43,575 nucleotides of DNA from the NCBI GenBank assembly GCA_002280515.1, contig NCEA01000017.1:1-43575 (forward strand), in the 5' to 3' direction. The notes below the pieces were generated by a model. That model searched no databases and had not been told where the DNA came from. It worked only from the letters and a program-made list of their open reading frames with translations. Below, piece after piece: positions 17,112-25,471 of this stretch (position 1 is its first letter; each line of letters starts with the position of its first letter). The position numbers and the translations under genes were made by a program. The stretch comes from Rhodobacterales bacterium 32-67-9 (GTDB lineage Bacteria > Pseudomonadota > Alphaproteobacteria > Rhodobacterales > Rhodobacteraceae).

Positions 17112-17942
17112 ATGCAGGAGAACCAGCTCTCGATGTCTGTCGTCGTCAAAGCATTCGAACTTTTGGGCTTCTTTTCCGTCGATCGCCCGGAATTGGGTCT
17201 TTCAGAGCTTCGCCGGCTGGCCGGACGCGACAAGGCGACGACCTACCGGCACCTTGAAGCGCTCGAATCGGTCGGCCTTCTGGAGCAGAATCCCGTAACG
17301 AAGCAGTACCGGATCGGCCCTGTGGTCCTCGGCCTCGCACAGATTCGCGAAGCTACGACGCCACGCCGCGCGGGCGCGCTCACTGCTTTGGCGCGGCTGG
17401 CGGAGCGGACGGGAGAGACGGCGCATGTCTCGCTCCTGTCCGGGGCGGCGCTCCACACGCTCGCGGTGCAGGAATCGTCTCGCCACGCCACCCGGGTGAT
17501 CATCAATGAAAGCAATCTTCCCCTGCACGCAACTTCGCAGGGTCTCGCCATCCTGGCGTTCGGGGGGGCCGACCTGATGCAGGCCGCGCGGCGCCGACTG
17601 ATCCGGTTCACCGAGGCGACACCGACGACCGATGAGGCGCTGGATGCGGCGGTGTCTGTCGCGCGGCAGACCGGTTTCGGCGTATCGCGCAACGGCTTTG
17701 AGGACGGCGTGTACGGGATTGGCGCGCCTGTCTTCGATCACACGGGCGCGGTCGCGGGTGCGGTCGCGGTCGCGAGCGTGTCGAGTCGGATGACCGAAGA
17801 CCTCGGACAGGAAGTCCGCGCCGGCCTCGTCGAGGCGGCGCGTGCAATCTCCTCCAATTGGGGCGGGCAGATCCCTGCCGCACTCGAAACACTCTGGGCC
17901 CGAACGCTGGCCCCCTATTCAGATCAGGAGCGCTCGGCATGA
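17112..17942 (+). CDS. IclR-family transcriptional regulator
   Basis: A 276-residue regulator with an N-terminal winged helix (SVVVKAFELLGFFSVDRPELGLSELRRLAGRDKATTYRHL in separate blocks at residues 8-50). The IclR effector domain follows, including INESNLPLHATSQGLAILAF and the GFGVSRNGFEDGVYGIGAPVFD block. The start is uncertain: ATG at 17112 is used here, ATG at 17133 is possible, and the earlier ATG at 17044-17048 region falls inside the palindromic operator and is unlikely. Its stop overlaps the ATG of the next aminotransferase gene by four bases. It probably regulates its own operon and the divergent tctC operon. The effector is unknown. Confidence 0.88.
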   Translation: MQENQLSMSVVVKAFELLGFFSVDRPELGLSELRRLAGRDKATTYRHLEALESVGLLEQNPVTKQYRIGPVVLGLAQIREATTPRRAGALTALARLAERTGETAHVSLLSGAALHTLAVQESSRHATRVIINESNLPLHATSQGLAILAFGGADLMQAARRRLIRFTEATPTTDEALDAAVSVARQTGFGVSRNGFEDGVYGIGAPVFDHTGAVAGAVAVASVSSRMTEDLGQEVRAGLVEAARAISSNWGGQIPAALETLWARTLAPYSDQERSA

Positions 17943-19297
17943 AGGATTCAAACTTCCTGAAGGAAAACAACGCGCGGCACTTTTGGCATCCGATGACGTC
18001 GCCGGCCTTCAGCCGGGCGAATCCGCCAAAGATCATCACCGGCAGCCACGGAGTCTACATCCGTGACATCGACGGGCACGAAGCTGTCGATGCGGTCGGT
18101 GGCCTGTGGAACGTGAACCTCGGGTATTCCTGCGCACCGGTGAAAGCAGCCATCGCGGCGCAACTCGATACCCTGCCCTACTACTCGACCTTTCGGGGCA
18201 CCACGAACGATGCGGTGATCGAACTCTCCTACGAGCTCGCGCGGTTCTTCGAACCGGACGGGCTGAGCCGCGCGTTCTTCACATCGGGCGGGTCGGACAG
18301 CGTCGAGACGGCGCTGAAACTCGCCCGGCAGTACCACAAGCTGCGTGGCGAGCCGGGGCGGATCAAGTTCCTGAGCCTGAAGAAAGGCTATCACGGCACC
18401 CATTTCGCCGCCGCGAGCGTGAACGGCAACGCGAATTTCCGCGCCGCGTACGAGCCACTGATGCCTGGGTGCTACCACATTCCAGCGCCTTACACCTATC
18501 GCAACCCGTTCAACGAAAGCGACCCGGCGCGACTGGCACAGCTTTGCGCCGCGGCGCTGGAGGACGAGATTGCGTTCCAGGGCGCGTCCACCATCGCGGC
18601 TTTCATCATGGAGCCGATCCTGGGCGCGGGCGGTGTGATCCCGCCGCACCCGACCTTCCTCCCGATGGTGCGCGACATCTGCGACCGCCACGGCATCCTT
18701 CTGATTACCGACGAGGTGATCACCGCATACGGCCGCACGGGCGCATGGTCGGGCGCGCGGCTTTGGGGGGTGAAGCCTGACATGATGTGCACCGCCAAGG
18801 CCATCACCAACGGCTTTTTCCCGTTTGGCGCGGTGATGATCGGCGCGAAAGTGGTCGAGGCCTTCGAGAAGGATGAGACCGGCACCATCGGTCACGGCTA
18901 CACCTATTCCGGTCATCCGGTCGGGGCCGCGGCCGCGCTCGCCTGCCTTGCGGAAACCGAGCGGTTGAACGTGGTGGACAACGCGGCGGCGCGCGGCACG
19001 CAGCTTTACGAGGGGTGCAAGGCACTGATGGCCAGGCACGACCTGATCGGCGATGTTCGCGGTGGCCACGGGCTGATGACCGCAATCGAACTCGTCAGCG
19101 ACCGCGCAACCAAGCGGCCGGCTGGCGGCGACGTCACGACCATCGTGCAGGAAGCGGCGTATCAGGCCGGGGCGATGGTTCGGGTCTCGGGCCCGCACGT
19201 GATCCTGTCGCCGTCCCTGATCCTGAGCAAGGCGGAGGCGGCCATCATCCTGTCCGCGCTCGAGGCCGGCCTGACAGCAGCGGAAGCGGCGGCATGA
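17939..19297 (+). CDS. Class III aminotransferase (omega-transaminase type)
   Basis: A 452-residue fold-type I PLP enzyme of the beta-alanine/pyruvate aminotransferase group. The opening ARHFWHPMTSPAF, the GSDSVETALKLARQYH motif near residue 118, LLITDEVITAYGRTG near 255 and the PLP lysine in CTAKAITNGFFPFGAV near 283 are all present. This is distinct from the AGXT2L-like PLP enzyme at 11141. It is translationally coupled to the regulator upstream (ATGA at 17939-17942) and to the MBL gene downstream (ATGA at 19294-19297). The amino donor is unknown; an omega-amino acid or 2-aminoadipate-type compound from the neighbouring pathway is plausible. Confidence 0.88.
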   Translation: MKDSNFLKENNARHFWHPMTSPAFSRANPPKIITGSHGVYIRDIDGHEAVDAVGGLWNVNLGYSCAPVKAAIAAQLDTLPYYSTFRGTTNDAVIELSYELARFFEPDGLSRAFFTSGGSDSVETALKLARQYHKLRGEPGRIKFLSLKKGYHGTHFAAASVNGNANFRAAYEPLMPGCYHIPAPYTYRNPFNESDPARLAQLCAAALEDEIAFQGASTIAAFIMEPILGAGGVIPPHPTFLPMVRDICDRHGILLITDEVITAYGRTGAWSGARLWGVKPDMMCTAKAITNGFFPFGAVMIGAKVVEAFEKDETGTIGHGYTYSGHPVGAAAALACLAETERLNVVDNAAARGTQLYEGCKALMARHDLIGDVRGGHGLMTAIELVSDRATKRPAGGDVTTIVQEAAYQAGAMVRVSGPHVILSPSLILSKAEAAIILSALEAGLTAAEAAA

Positions 19298-20154
19298 GCA
19301 CGGATTACGTCGCACTCCTCGGCACCAAGGGCGGTCCTGCCATTCGCCCCGGCTCGACCATGCCGACCTCCTCGCTTCTGTCCCTTGCGGGGCGGCGGAT
19401 TGTGGTGGACTGCGGGCTGGGTGTCACACGGGGGCTGATCGATCAGGGAATGCAGTTGCGGGATCTCGACCTGATCTTCGTCACCCATCTGCATTCCGAC
19501 CATTATCTCGACCTCGGGCCGCTGTTGCATACCGCCTGGACGGCGGGGCTGAAGTCGTCCGTCGAAGTCTGGGGGCCTGCCGGGCTGGAGGCCTACTGGG
19601 CGGGATTCCTGGCCTCGATGCGGGCGGATATTGATGTCAGGATCGAAGACGAAGGACGGCCCGACCTGCGCACGCTGGTGAGTATTCATGTGATCGAGGA
19701 AGGGGTGGTTCTCGAACGCGAAGGGCTTCGCGTCGACGCGGTCCGCGTGGTCCATCCACCGCTGGTCGATTGCTTTGCGCTCGCTTTTTCAGGGGCTGGC
19801 AAGCGCGTCGTCTTTTCCGGCGATACCGCATTCATGCCGGCTTTGGCCGATTTCGCGCTCGGTGCCGATCTGCTGATTCACGAAGCGATGCTGGGCGCGG
19901 CGCTTCCGGCGCTGCTGGCGCGCATCGGCAATGGCAGCGAAAAGCTCATGGAGCATTGGCTCCGCTCTCACACGATGGCCGACGAGGCCGCCCGGTTGGC
20001 GGAGATGGCCGGAGTGAAGCGGCTTGCACTGCACCACCTGATCCCCTCGGACGATCCCGCCTACACCGAACAACACTGGCTGGACGCGGTGCGTCCGCAT
20101 TGGTCCGGCGACTTCATCCTCGGGCGCGACGGATTGCGGATAAACCTTGGCTAA
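19294..20154 (+). CDS. MBL-fold metallo-hydrolase (RNase Z / arylsulfatase-like group)
   Basis: A 286-residue metallo-beta-lactamase-fold protein. The metal site THLHSDHYLD (His65, His67, Asp69, His70) is intact, with later ligands in VVFSGDTAF and the terminal LALHHLIPSD. The N-terminus LLGTKGGPAIRPGSTMPTSSLL is typical of the group related to RNase Z and lactone or ester hydrolases. The longer open frame starting at 19015 lies within the aminotransferase gene; the ATG at 19294 overlaps its stop. It converges on the hpaR-type gene with only three bases between. The substrate is unknown; a lactone or lactam product of the aminotransferase pathway is one possibility. Confidence 0.85.
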   Translation: MSTDYVALLGTKGGPAIRPGSTMPTSSLLSLAGRRIVVDCGLGVTRGLIDQGMQLRDLDLIFVTHLHSDHYLDLGPLLHTAWTAGLKSSVEVWGPAGLEAYWAGFLASMRADIDVRIEDEGRPDLRTLVSIHVIEEGVVLEREGLRVDAVRVVHPPLVDCFALAFSGAGKRVVFSGDTAFMPALADFALGADLLIHEAMLGAALPALLARIGNGSEKLMEHWLRSHTMADEAARLAEMAGVKRLALHHLIPSDDPAYTEQHWLDAVRPHWSGDFILGRDGLRINLG

Positions 20155-20157
20155 GGG

Positions 20158-20604
20158 TCAGAGATCGATGTGCTGAAGATCGTCGAGCAGCCTCAACAAG
20201 TCATCGAGGCGTTCTTTGCCGAACTGATCTTCAAGCCGCGCCAGGATCGCATTGCTCTGATCGGCATGGTTCTCGATGACCGCGCGCCCAGCCGCGGTGA
20301 CCGACACGATGCTGCGCCGCCGATCTTCGAGGTCGCTCTCGCGGCTGACCAGGCCATCGGCTTCCATCGTCTGCAAGATCCTCGTCAGCGAGGGCAAAAG
20401 CAGGCACGCCTCGGCGGCGATGGCCTTCTGTTCAAGCGGCCCGGATTCGACGAGAACGCGCAAGACGCGCCACTTCTGCTCATTGACGGGGCTGGCTGCC
20501 AGCATCTCCCGGATGGGCGCCATGACCGTCTCGCGAGCCCGAAGCAGGGCAATCGGAAGCGACTTGCGGGTGCTTCGCACGGGGCTGGAAATGTCATTGG
20601 TCAT
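20158..20604 (-). CDS. hpaR: MarR-family regulator HpaR of homoprotocatechuate degradation
   Basis: A 148-residue MarR protein whose N-terminus (SLPIALLRARETVMAPIREML) and core (EQKWRVLRVLVESGPLEQKAIA, then LLPSLTRILQTMEADGLVSRESD) match the HpaR group. The frame is open back to 20781, but the ATG at 20604 gives the family start (MTNDISSPVRSTRKSLP). It is divergent from hpaF. The 217-base gap holds a perfect palindrome next to the hpaF start. HpaR represses the ring-cleavage operon until an aromatic effector binds, so local control of the hpaFE-to-hpaD operon is expected. Confidence 0.9.
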   Translation of the reverse strand: MTNDISSPVRSTRKSLPIALLRARETVMAPIREMLAASPVNEQKWRVLRVLVESGPLEQKAIAAEACLLLPSLTRILQTMEADGLVSRESDLEDRRRSIVSVTAAGRAVIENHADQSNAILARLEDQFGKERLDDLLRLLDDLQHIDL

Positions 20605-20769
20605 GGACGCATTTACCCCGGCCACATATTGAACCGCAAGTATCGGTGGAGAAGGGGATACCCATCCCGATACCGAAGGCAGCCGTACGCGACCACATGT
20701 TCGGGTCCGACAGCATTCGGGCAACGGGATGTCCGATTGCAGATCGCATTCCTTCGACATCTCTGTGCT

Positions 20770-20800
20770 TGACAAGATCATTAAAACTTAACATGTTAAT
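20770..20800 (+). promoter_or_regulatory. hpaF promoter region with candidate HpaR operator
   Basis: TTGACA at 20770-20775 is a good -35 element. TTAACATGTTAA at 20789-20800 is a perfect 12-bp palindrome covering the place where the -10 would lie, 21 bases before the hpaF ATG. A MarR dimer bound there would block transcription. The pairing with HpaR is inferred from position. Confidence 0.55.
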
Positions 20801-20821
20801 TAAATGGTCGGGAGGAACGCC

Positions 20822-21223
20822 ATGCCACATCTGAAGATCGAATATTCGTCAGGCCTTGAGGCGCGCACCGACATAGCTGTTTTGTGTGACGCGCTGCATG
20901 GTGCGGTGGTCGAGGCGGGCATCTTCCCAATCGCCGGCATTCGTGTGCGGGCTTATCGCGCCGATCACAGCATCGTGGCCGACGGCCTGGCCGAGAACGA
21001 TTTTGCCGCTCTGACGCTCAGCGTCGGAGCAGGGCGCTCGACCGAGGCTCTCAAGGCGGCGGGGGAGGCGATCTTCAAGGCGGCGCGGGTCGCTCTCGCC
21101 GGGCCGCTCGCCACGCCGCATTTCGCCCTTTCGCTGGAGATCCGGGTGGTCGACCCGGAATTGAGCTGGAAGGATACCCCGATCCATGCCCGCCTCAAGG
21201 GCGCAGCCGAGGACAGAAGATGA
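20822..21223 (+). CDS. hpaF: 5-carboxymethyl-2-hydroxymuconate delta-isomerase
   Basis: A 133-residue protein of the CHMI branch of the tautomerase superfamily. Proline directly follows the initiator Met (MPHLKIEYSSGLE), so the catalytic N-terminal Pro1 is present. Later landmarks are GIRVRAYRADHSIVADG and FALSLEIRVVDPELSWK. It isomerises 5-carboxymethyl-2-hydroxymuconate in the homoprotocatechuate pathway. The ATG at 20822, with GGGAGG upstream, is chosen over an earlier in-frame codon at 20804 because Pro must be at position 2. It overlaps hpaE by four bases and is the first gene of the operon. Confidence 0.9.
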   Translation: MPHLKIEYSSGLEARTDIAVLCDALHGAVVEAGIFPIAGIRVRAYRADHSIVADGLAENDFAALTLSVGAGRSTEALKAAGEAIFKAARVALAGPLATPHFALSLEIRVVDPELSWKDTPIHARLKGAAEDRR

Positions 21224-22731
21224 GCGTTCTGAACGACAACATTGCGCGCGCGCAGGGTTACATGGCGCGTTTTGCTGCCGAGGGTGTACTCAACCACATT
21301 GGCGGCGAAACTGTTCCGGCGCTTTCCGGGCAGTGTTTCGAAACAATCTCGCCCGTCGATCTGAAGCCGTTGGCGAAGGTGGCCAAAAGCGGTGCGGCCG
21401 ACATTGACCGTGCAGTTGCGGTGGCGACCGAGGCGTTCAAGACCTGGGGCAAGATGCCGGGCGCGGAGCGACGCAAGGTCTTGTTGAAGGTGGCAGATGC
21501 CATCGAGGCGCGCGCCGAGGAGATTGCCTTCACCGAGTGCATGGACACCGGGCAGGCGCTGCGCTTCATGTCGAAGGCCGCGCTGCGCGGGGCGGAGAAT
21601 TTTCGCTTTTTTGCGGCCAAGGCGCCGCAGGCGGAAGACGGGCTGAGCCTGCGCAATGCCGATCAGGTGAACATCACCTCGCGTCGCCCGATTGGCCCGG
21701 TCGGGGTGATCACGCCGTGGAACACGCCGTTCATGCTCTCCACATGGAAGATCGCGCCCGCGCTCGCAGCGGGCTGCACGGTGGTGCACAAACCGGCCGA
21801 ATTCTCGCCGATGACGGCCAAGCTCCTAGTGGAAATCGCCGAGGAGGCGGGGCTGCCGAAAGGCGTGCTGAACCTCGTCAACGGCTTTGGAGAAGATGCG
21901 GGCAGGGCGCTGACCGAACATCCCGGGATCAAGGCAATTGCTTTCGTGGGCGAAAGCCGCACCGGCTCGATGATCATGGCGCAGGGGGCGAAAACCCTCA
22001 AGCGCGTGCATTTTGAACTCGGCGGCAAGAACCCGGTGATCGTGTTCGACGATGCCGACCTCGATCGTGCGGTCGATGCGGCGACCTTCATGATCTATTC
22101 GCTCAACGGGGAGCGTTGCACATCGTCGTCTCGCCTGCTCGTGCAGGACACGATCTACGCCGACTTCACCGCCCGCGTGGCCGAGGTGGCCAACCGCATC
22201 AAGGTCGGCCATCCGCTCGACCCCGAAACGGTGGTTGGCCCGCTGATCCACCCCGAGCACGAAGCCAAGGTGCTGAGCTATTTTGCCAAGGCCCGCGAAG
22301 AGGGCGCCACAATCGCGGCAGGGGGCGAGAAGGTGGGCGCCGCAGGCTGCTTCGTCCGCCCGACGCTTTTCACCCGGGCGAGCAACGACATGGCTGTGGC
22401 GCAGGAAGAAATCTTTGGCCCGGTGCTGACCACGATTCCGTTCAAGGACGAAGCCGAGGCGCTCGAGATCGCCAACGGTGTGCAATACGGCCTTGCCGCC
22501 TATCTATGGACCAACGATCTCGGCCGCGCCATGCGCATGACCGATGCGCTCGAAGCGGGCATGATGTGGGTGAATTCGGAGAATGTCCGCCACCTGCCGA
22601 CGCCCTTTGGCGGCGTCAAGGCCTCTGGCATCGGGCGCGACGGCGGCGAATGGTCGTTCGATTTCTACATGGAAACCGTCAACGTCTGCCTGCCGCGCCG
22701 CCTGCATCAGGTTCCGAAACTCGGCGGCTAA
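21220..22731 (+). CDS. hpaE: 5-carboxymethyl-2-hydroxymuconate semialdehyde dehydrogenase
   Basis: A 503-residue aldehyde dehydrogenase. The N-terminus has the HpaE-type leader (NIARAQGYMARFAAEGVLNHIGG in part). Catalytic features are the cofactor loop VGVITPWNTPFMLSTWKI, Glu266 in FELGGKNPV and Cys300 in NGERCTSSSRLLV. The reaction oxidises the ring-cleavage semialdehyde to 5-carboxymethyl-2-hydroxymuconate using NAD. It is coupled to hpaF by an ATGA overlap and followed after 54 bases by the VOC-type dioxygenase gene. The pathway context removes most doubt about the substrate. Confidence 0.92.
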   Translation: MSVLNDNIARAQGYMARFAAEGVLNHIGGETVPALSGQCFETISPVDLKPLAKVAKSGAADIDRAVAVATEAFKTWGKMPGAERRKVLLKVADAIEARAEEIAFTECMDTGQALRFMSKAALRGAENFRFFAAKAPQAEDGLSLRNADQVNITSRRPIGPVGVITPWNTPFMLSTWKIAPALAAGCTVVHKPAEFSPMTAKLLVEIAEEAGLPKGVLNLVNGFGEDAGRALTEHPGIKAIAFVGESRTGSMIMAQGAKTLKRVHFELGGKNPVIVFDDADLDRAVDAATFMIYSLNGERCTSSSRLLVQDTIYADFTARVAEVANRIKVGHPLDPETVVGPLIHPEHEAKVLSYFAKAREEGATIAAGGEKVGAAGCFVRPTLFTRASNDMAVAQEEIFGPVLTTIPFKDEAEALEIANGVQYGLAAYLWTNDLGRAMRMTDALEAGMMWVNSENVRHLPTPFGGVKASGIGRDGGEWSFDFYMETVNVCLPRRLHQVPKLGG

Positions 22732-22785
22732 GCCCGCAGCCCGGGCGGTCAAGGAGAGCCGCCCCCACGTCCCAGGGAGACACCC

Positions 22786-23766
22786 ATGCCCGTTCCGGCC
22801 CCGAACCTCTATCCGCCCTTCAACATCATCCGCCTCAGCCATGCCGTTTTCGGCGTGACGGACATGGCCGCGAGCCGTGCCTTCTACGTCGACACGCTCG
22901 GCCTTCAGGTGACCGACGAGGACGAGAACCATATCTTCCTGCGCGCCATGGAAGAGCGCGGGCACCATTCGCTTGTCCTGGTAAAATCGCCCGGGAGCAA
23001 CGTCCGCTCGCTTGCCTTCAAGCTCTACGACGAGGCGGAGCTTGACAAGGCCGCAGTCTGGTTCGCGGCGCAGGGTCATGCGACCTCGTGGGTGGAGCGC
23101 CCCTATCAGGGCCGCACCCTGCGCACGCATGACTGCTTCGGTATGCCGATCGAGCTCTATTTCAGGATGGACCGTCTGGCGCCGGTTCACCAGAAATACG
23201 CACTCTACAAAGGTGTGAAGCCGCTCAGGATCGACCATTTCAACTGCTTCGCCTCGGACGTGGACAAGGCGGTGGCCTTCTACAATTCCATCGGCTTTCG
23301 GGTGACCGAATATACAGAGGACGAGGAAAGCGGAAAGCTCTGGGCTGCCTGGACACACCGCAAGGGCGGCGTTCATGACATAGCCTTCACAAATGGCACC
23401 GGCCCGAGGTTGCACCACACCGCGTTCTGGGTGCCGACGCCCCTCAACATCATCGACTTGTGCGACCTCATGGCGACCACCGGCTACCTGACCAATATCG
23501 AGCGCGGCCCCGGGCGGCACGGTATATCCAACGCCTTCTTCCTTTACATTCTCGACCCCGACGGGCACCGGATCGAGATCTACTGCTCGGACTATCAGAC
23601 CGTGGACCCGGACCTTGAGCCGATCAAATGGGATCTGAAGGACCCGCAGCGCCAGACGCTTTGGGGCGCCCCCGCGCCGCGCAGCTGGTTCGAGAACGGA
23701 TCGGTCTTCCAGGGCATCACGCCGGTCGAGGCCGCACTGAAAGCCACGCCGATCGTCGCGCCCTGA
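22786..23766 (+). CDS. 3,4-dihydroxyphenylacetate 2,3-dioxygenase, type I (VOC) extradiol family
   Basis: A 326-residue protein with two VOC modules (about 15-135 and 145-275), the layout of type I extradiol dioxygenases. The closest recognisable relatives are the homoprotocatechuate dioxygenases of Brevibacterium and Arthrobacter: GPRLHHTAFWV, IERGPGRHGISNAF and LYILDPDGHRIEIY are shared. The iron or manganese ligands are probably His151, His210 and Glu264. Within the operon it would open the ring of homoprotocatechuate to the semialdehyde used by HpaE. GGGAGA precedes the ATG. The operon also contains an unrelated LigB-type enzyme for the same reaction (26266-27123). Confidence 0.88.
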   Translation: MPVPAPNLYPPFNIIRLSHAVFGVTDMAASRAFYVDTLGLQVTDEDENHIFLRAMEERGHHSLVLVKSPGSNVRSLAFKLYDEAELDKAAVWFAAQGHATSWVERPYQGRTLRTHDCFGMPIELYFRMDRLAPVHQKYALYKGVKPLRIDHFNCFASDVDKAVAFYNSIGFRVTEYTEDEESGKLWAAWTHRKGGVHDIAFTNGTGPRLHHTAFWVPTPLNIIDLCDLMATTGYLTNIERGPGRHGISNAFFLYILDPDGHRIEIYCSDYQTVDPDLEPIKWDLKDPQRQTLWGAPAPRSWFENGSVFQGITPVEAALKATPIVAP

Positions 23767-23789
23767 GGCGGCACCGAGGAAGGAATTCC

Positions 23790-24668
23790 ATGAAACCCGT
23801 TCCCGCCCGTATCGCCGCTTTCCACGCCGATGGCGCCGACCGCTACGGCGTCGTGACCGAGGCTGGCATCATCGACATGACGCCCGGATATGGCGCCCGC
23901 TTCAAAGGGCTGAAAGAGGTGATCGAAGCCGGCGCGCTTGAAGAGGTGATCGCCGCCGCCGGGGCGCGCGCCCCAAGTTTCGCCGAAGACGCGGTGGAGT
24001 ATCTGATCCCGATCGCCAGCCCCGAAAAGCTGATCTGCATCGGCGTCAACTTTCCCGACCGCAATGCCGAATACAAGGACGGGCAGGTGGCACCGCCCTA
24101 TCCCTCGATGTTCGTCCGCTTTCCGCGCAGCTTCACCGGGCACGGGCGAAACCTGATCCGCCCGCCGGAAAGCCCGCAGCTCGACTACGAGGGCGAGGTG
24201 GCGATCGTGATCGGGAAGGCGGGGCGGCGGATCGCGCGTGAGGCGGCATACGACCACATCGCGGCGTTGACCCTGTGCAACGAGGGAACGATCCGCGACT
24301 GGGTGCGCCATGCCAAGTTCAACGTGACACAAGGCAAGAATTGGGATGCGAGCGGCGCCATCGGGCCGTGGCTGGTGCCGTTCCGCTCGGCCGATCAGCT
24401 CGACGACATCGAACTCGTCACGCGCGTGAACGGCGAGGTGCGCCAGCAAGACCGCACCAGCCGGATGATCTTCGACTTCCGCTACATCGTGACCTACGTC
24501 TCTACCTTCTGCACGCTGGTGCCGGGCGATGTGATCGTCTGCGGCACGCCCACCGGCGCCGGGGCGCGGTTCGACCCGCCGGTCTGGCTGAAGCCCGGCG
24601 ACGTGATCGAGGTCGAGGCCGAGGGGATCGGCTGTCTGCGCAACGGCGTGGAGGACGAGAAATGCTGA
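23790..24668 (+). CDS. hpaG: Fumarylacetoacetate-hydrolase-family protein (HpaG-type decarboxylase)
   Basis: A 292-residue single-domain FAH-family protein. The core metal-binding block is present: ICIGVNFPDRNAEYK near residue 80, DYEGEVAIVIGKAGRRI near 135, and the closing VIVCGTPTGAGARFDPPVWLKPGD. In this pathway the family decarboxylates 5-oxopent-3-ene-1,2,5-tricarboxylate. Enterobacterial HpaG is a two-domain fusion; here only one domain exists. The ATG at 23790 follows AGGAAGG; a longer frame from 23628 overlaps the dioxygenase gene and lacks homology. The stop overlaps the hydratase start by seven bases. Confidence 0.85.
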   Translation: MKPVPARIAAFHADGADRYGVVTEAGIIDMTPGYGARFKGLKEVIEAGALEEVIAAAGARAPSFAEDAVEYLIPIASPEKLICIGVNFPDRNAEYKDGQVAPPYPSMFVRFPRSFTGHGRNLIRPPESPQLDYEGEVAIVIGKAGRRIAREAAYDHIAALTLCNEGTIRDWVRHAKFNVTQGKNWDASGAIGPWLVPFRSADQLDDIELVTRVNGEVRQQDRTSRMIFDFRYIVTYVSTFCTLVPGDVIVCGTPTGAGARFDPPVWLKPGDVIEVEAEGIGCLRNGVEDEKC

Positions 24669-25462
24669 GCGCCCCAGAGATTGACCAGGCCGCTGTCGAT
24701 CTGCTGGAAGCCGAAGCGTCTCGCCGTCAGATCGGGCTTTTGAGCCTGCGTCATCCCGCAATCACGCTCGACGACGCCTATGCAATCCAGTCAGCGCAAA
24801 TGGCGCGCAAGCTGGCCGCAGGGCGGCGCATCATCGGCTGGAAGATCGGCCTGACCTCCAAGGTGATGCAAGAGGCGCTTGGCATCGACACGCCCGACAG
24901 TGGCGTGATCTACGACGACATGGACTTTGCCGATGGCGGCCTGGTGCCCGCCGGCCGGTTCATTCAGCCGCGTATCGAGACCGAGATTGCATTCGTGATG
25001 AAGGCGCCGATCGCCGGCGAGATGAGTCGGGACGAGGTACTGGCCGCGACCGATTACGTGGCGCCCGCCATCGAAATTCTCGATACGCGCATTCTGCGCA
25101 TCGACCCCGAAACCCGCCAAAGCCGCAGGATCTTCGACACCGTGGCCGATAATGCGGCCAATGGCGGCATCGTGCTGGGGCGCGCGCGCCACGATCCGAA
25201 CGACGTCGATCTGCGCTGGGTCGGGGCCATCGTTGCGAAGAATGGTGAGGTGGTGGCCACCGGCCTTGGGGCGGCGGTGCTCAATGATCCGGCAATGGGC
25301 ATCGTCTGGCTGGCGCGGCGCATGGGCCAGTATGGCCAGCGCATCGAGGCGGGGCAGGTGGTGCTGGCAGGCTCGTTCATCGGCCCGGTCGAATGCCCGC
25401 CCGGCACACGCATTGCCGCCGACTATGGCCCGTTCGGCCACGTCTCCATTGATTTCGAGTGA
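24662..25462 (+). CDS. hpaH: 2-oxo-hept-3-ene-1,7-dioate hydratase
   Basis: A 266-residue member of the hydratase/decarboxylase family that includes HpaH and MhpD. Landmarks are GWKIGLTSKVMQEALGI near residue 60, SGVIYDDM, the metal-binding PRIETEIAFVMKAP near 105, and APAIEILDTRI near 140. It adds water to the oxoheptenedioate made by the HpaG-type decarboxylase. The ATG at 24662 lies inside the end of the previous gene (7-base overlap), so translation is probably coupled. It is followed by the aldolase gene after nine bases. Confidence 0.92.
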   Translation: MLSAPEIDQAAVDLLEAEASRRQIGLLSLRHPAITLDDAYAIQSAQMARKLAAGRRIIGWKIGLTSKVMQEALGIDTPDSGVIYDDMDFADGGLVPAGRFIQPRIETEIAFVMKAPIAGEMSRDEVLAATDYVAPAIEILDTRILRIDPETRQSRRIFDTVADNAANGGIVLGRARHDPNDVDLRWVGAIVAKNGEVVATGLGAAVLNDPAMGIVWLARRMGQYGQRIEAGQVVLAGSFIGPVECPPGTRIAADYGPFGHVSIDFE

Positions 25463-25471
25463 GAGTACGCG

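Noticed and set aside
22743-22764. GGGCGG / CCGCCC stem between hpaE and the VOC dioxygenase gene
   Set aside because: Only six pairs, no T tract, and the following gene is clearly in the same operon; too weak to call a terminator.
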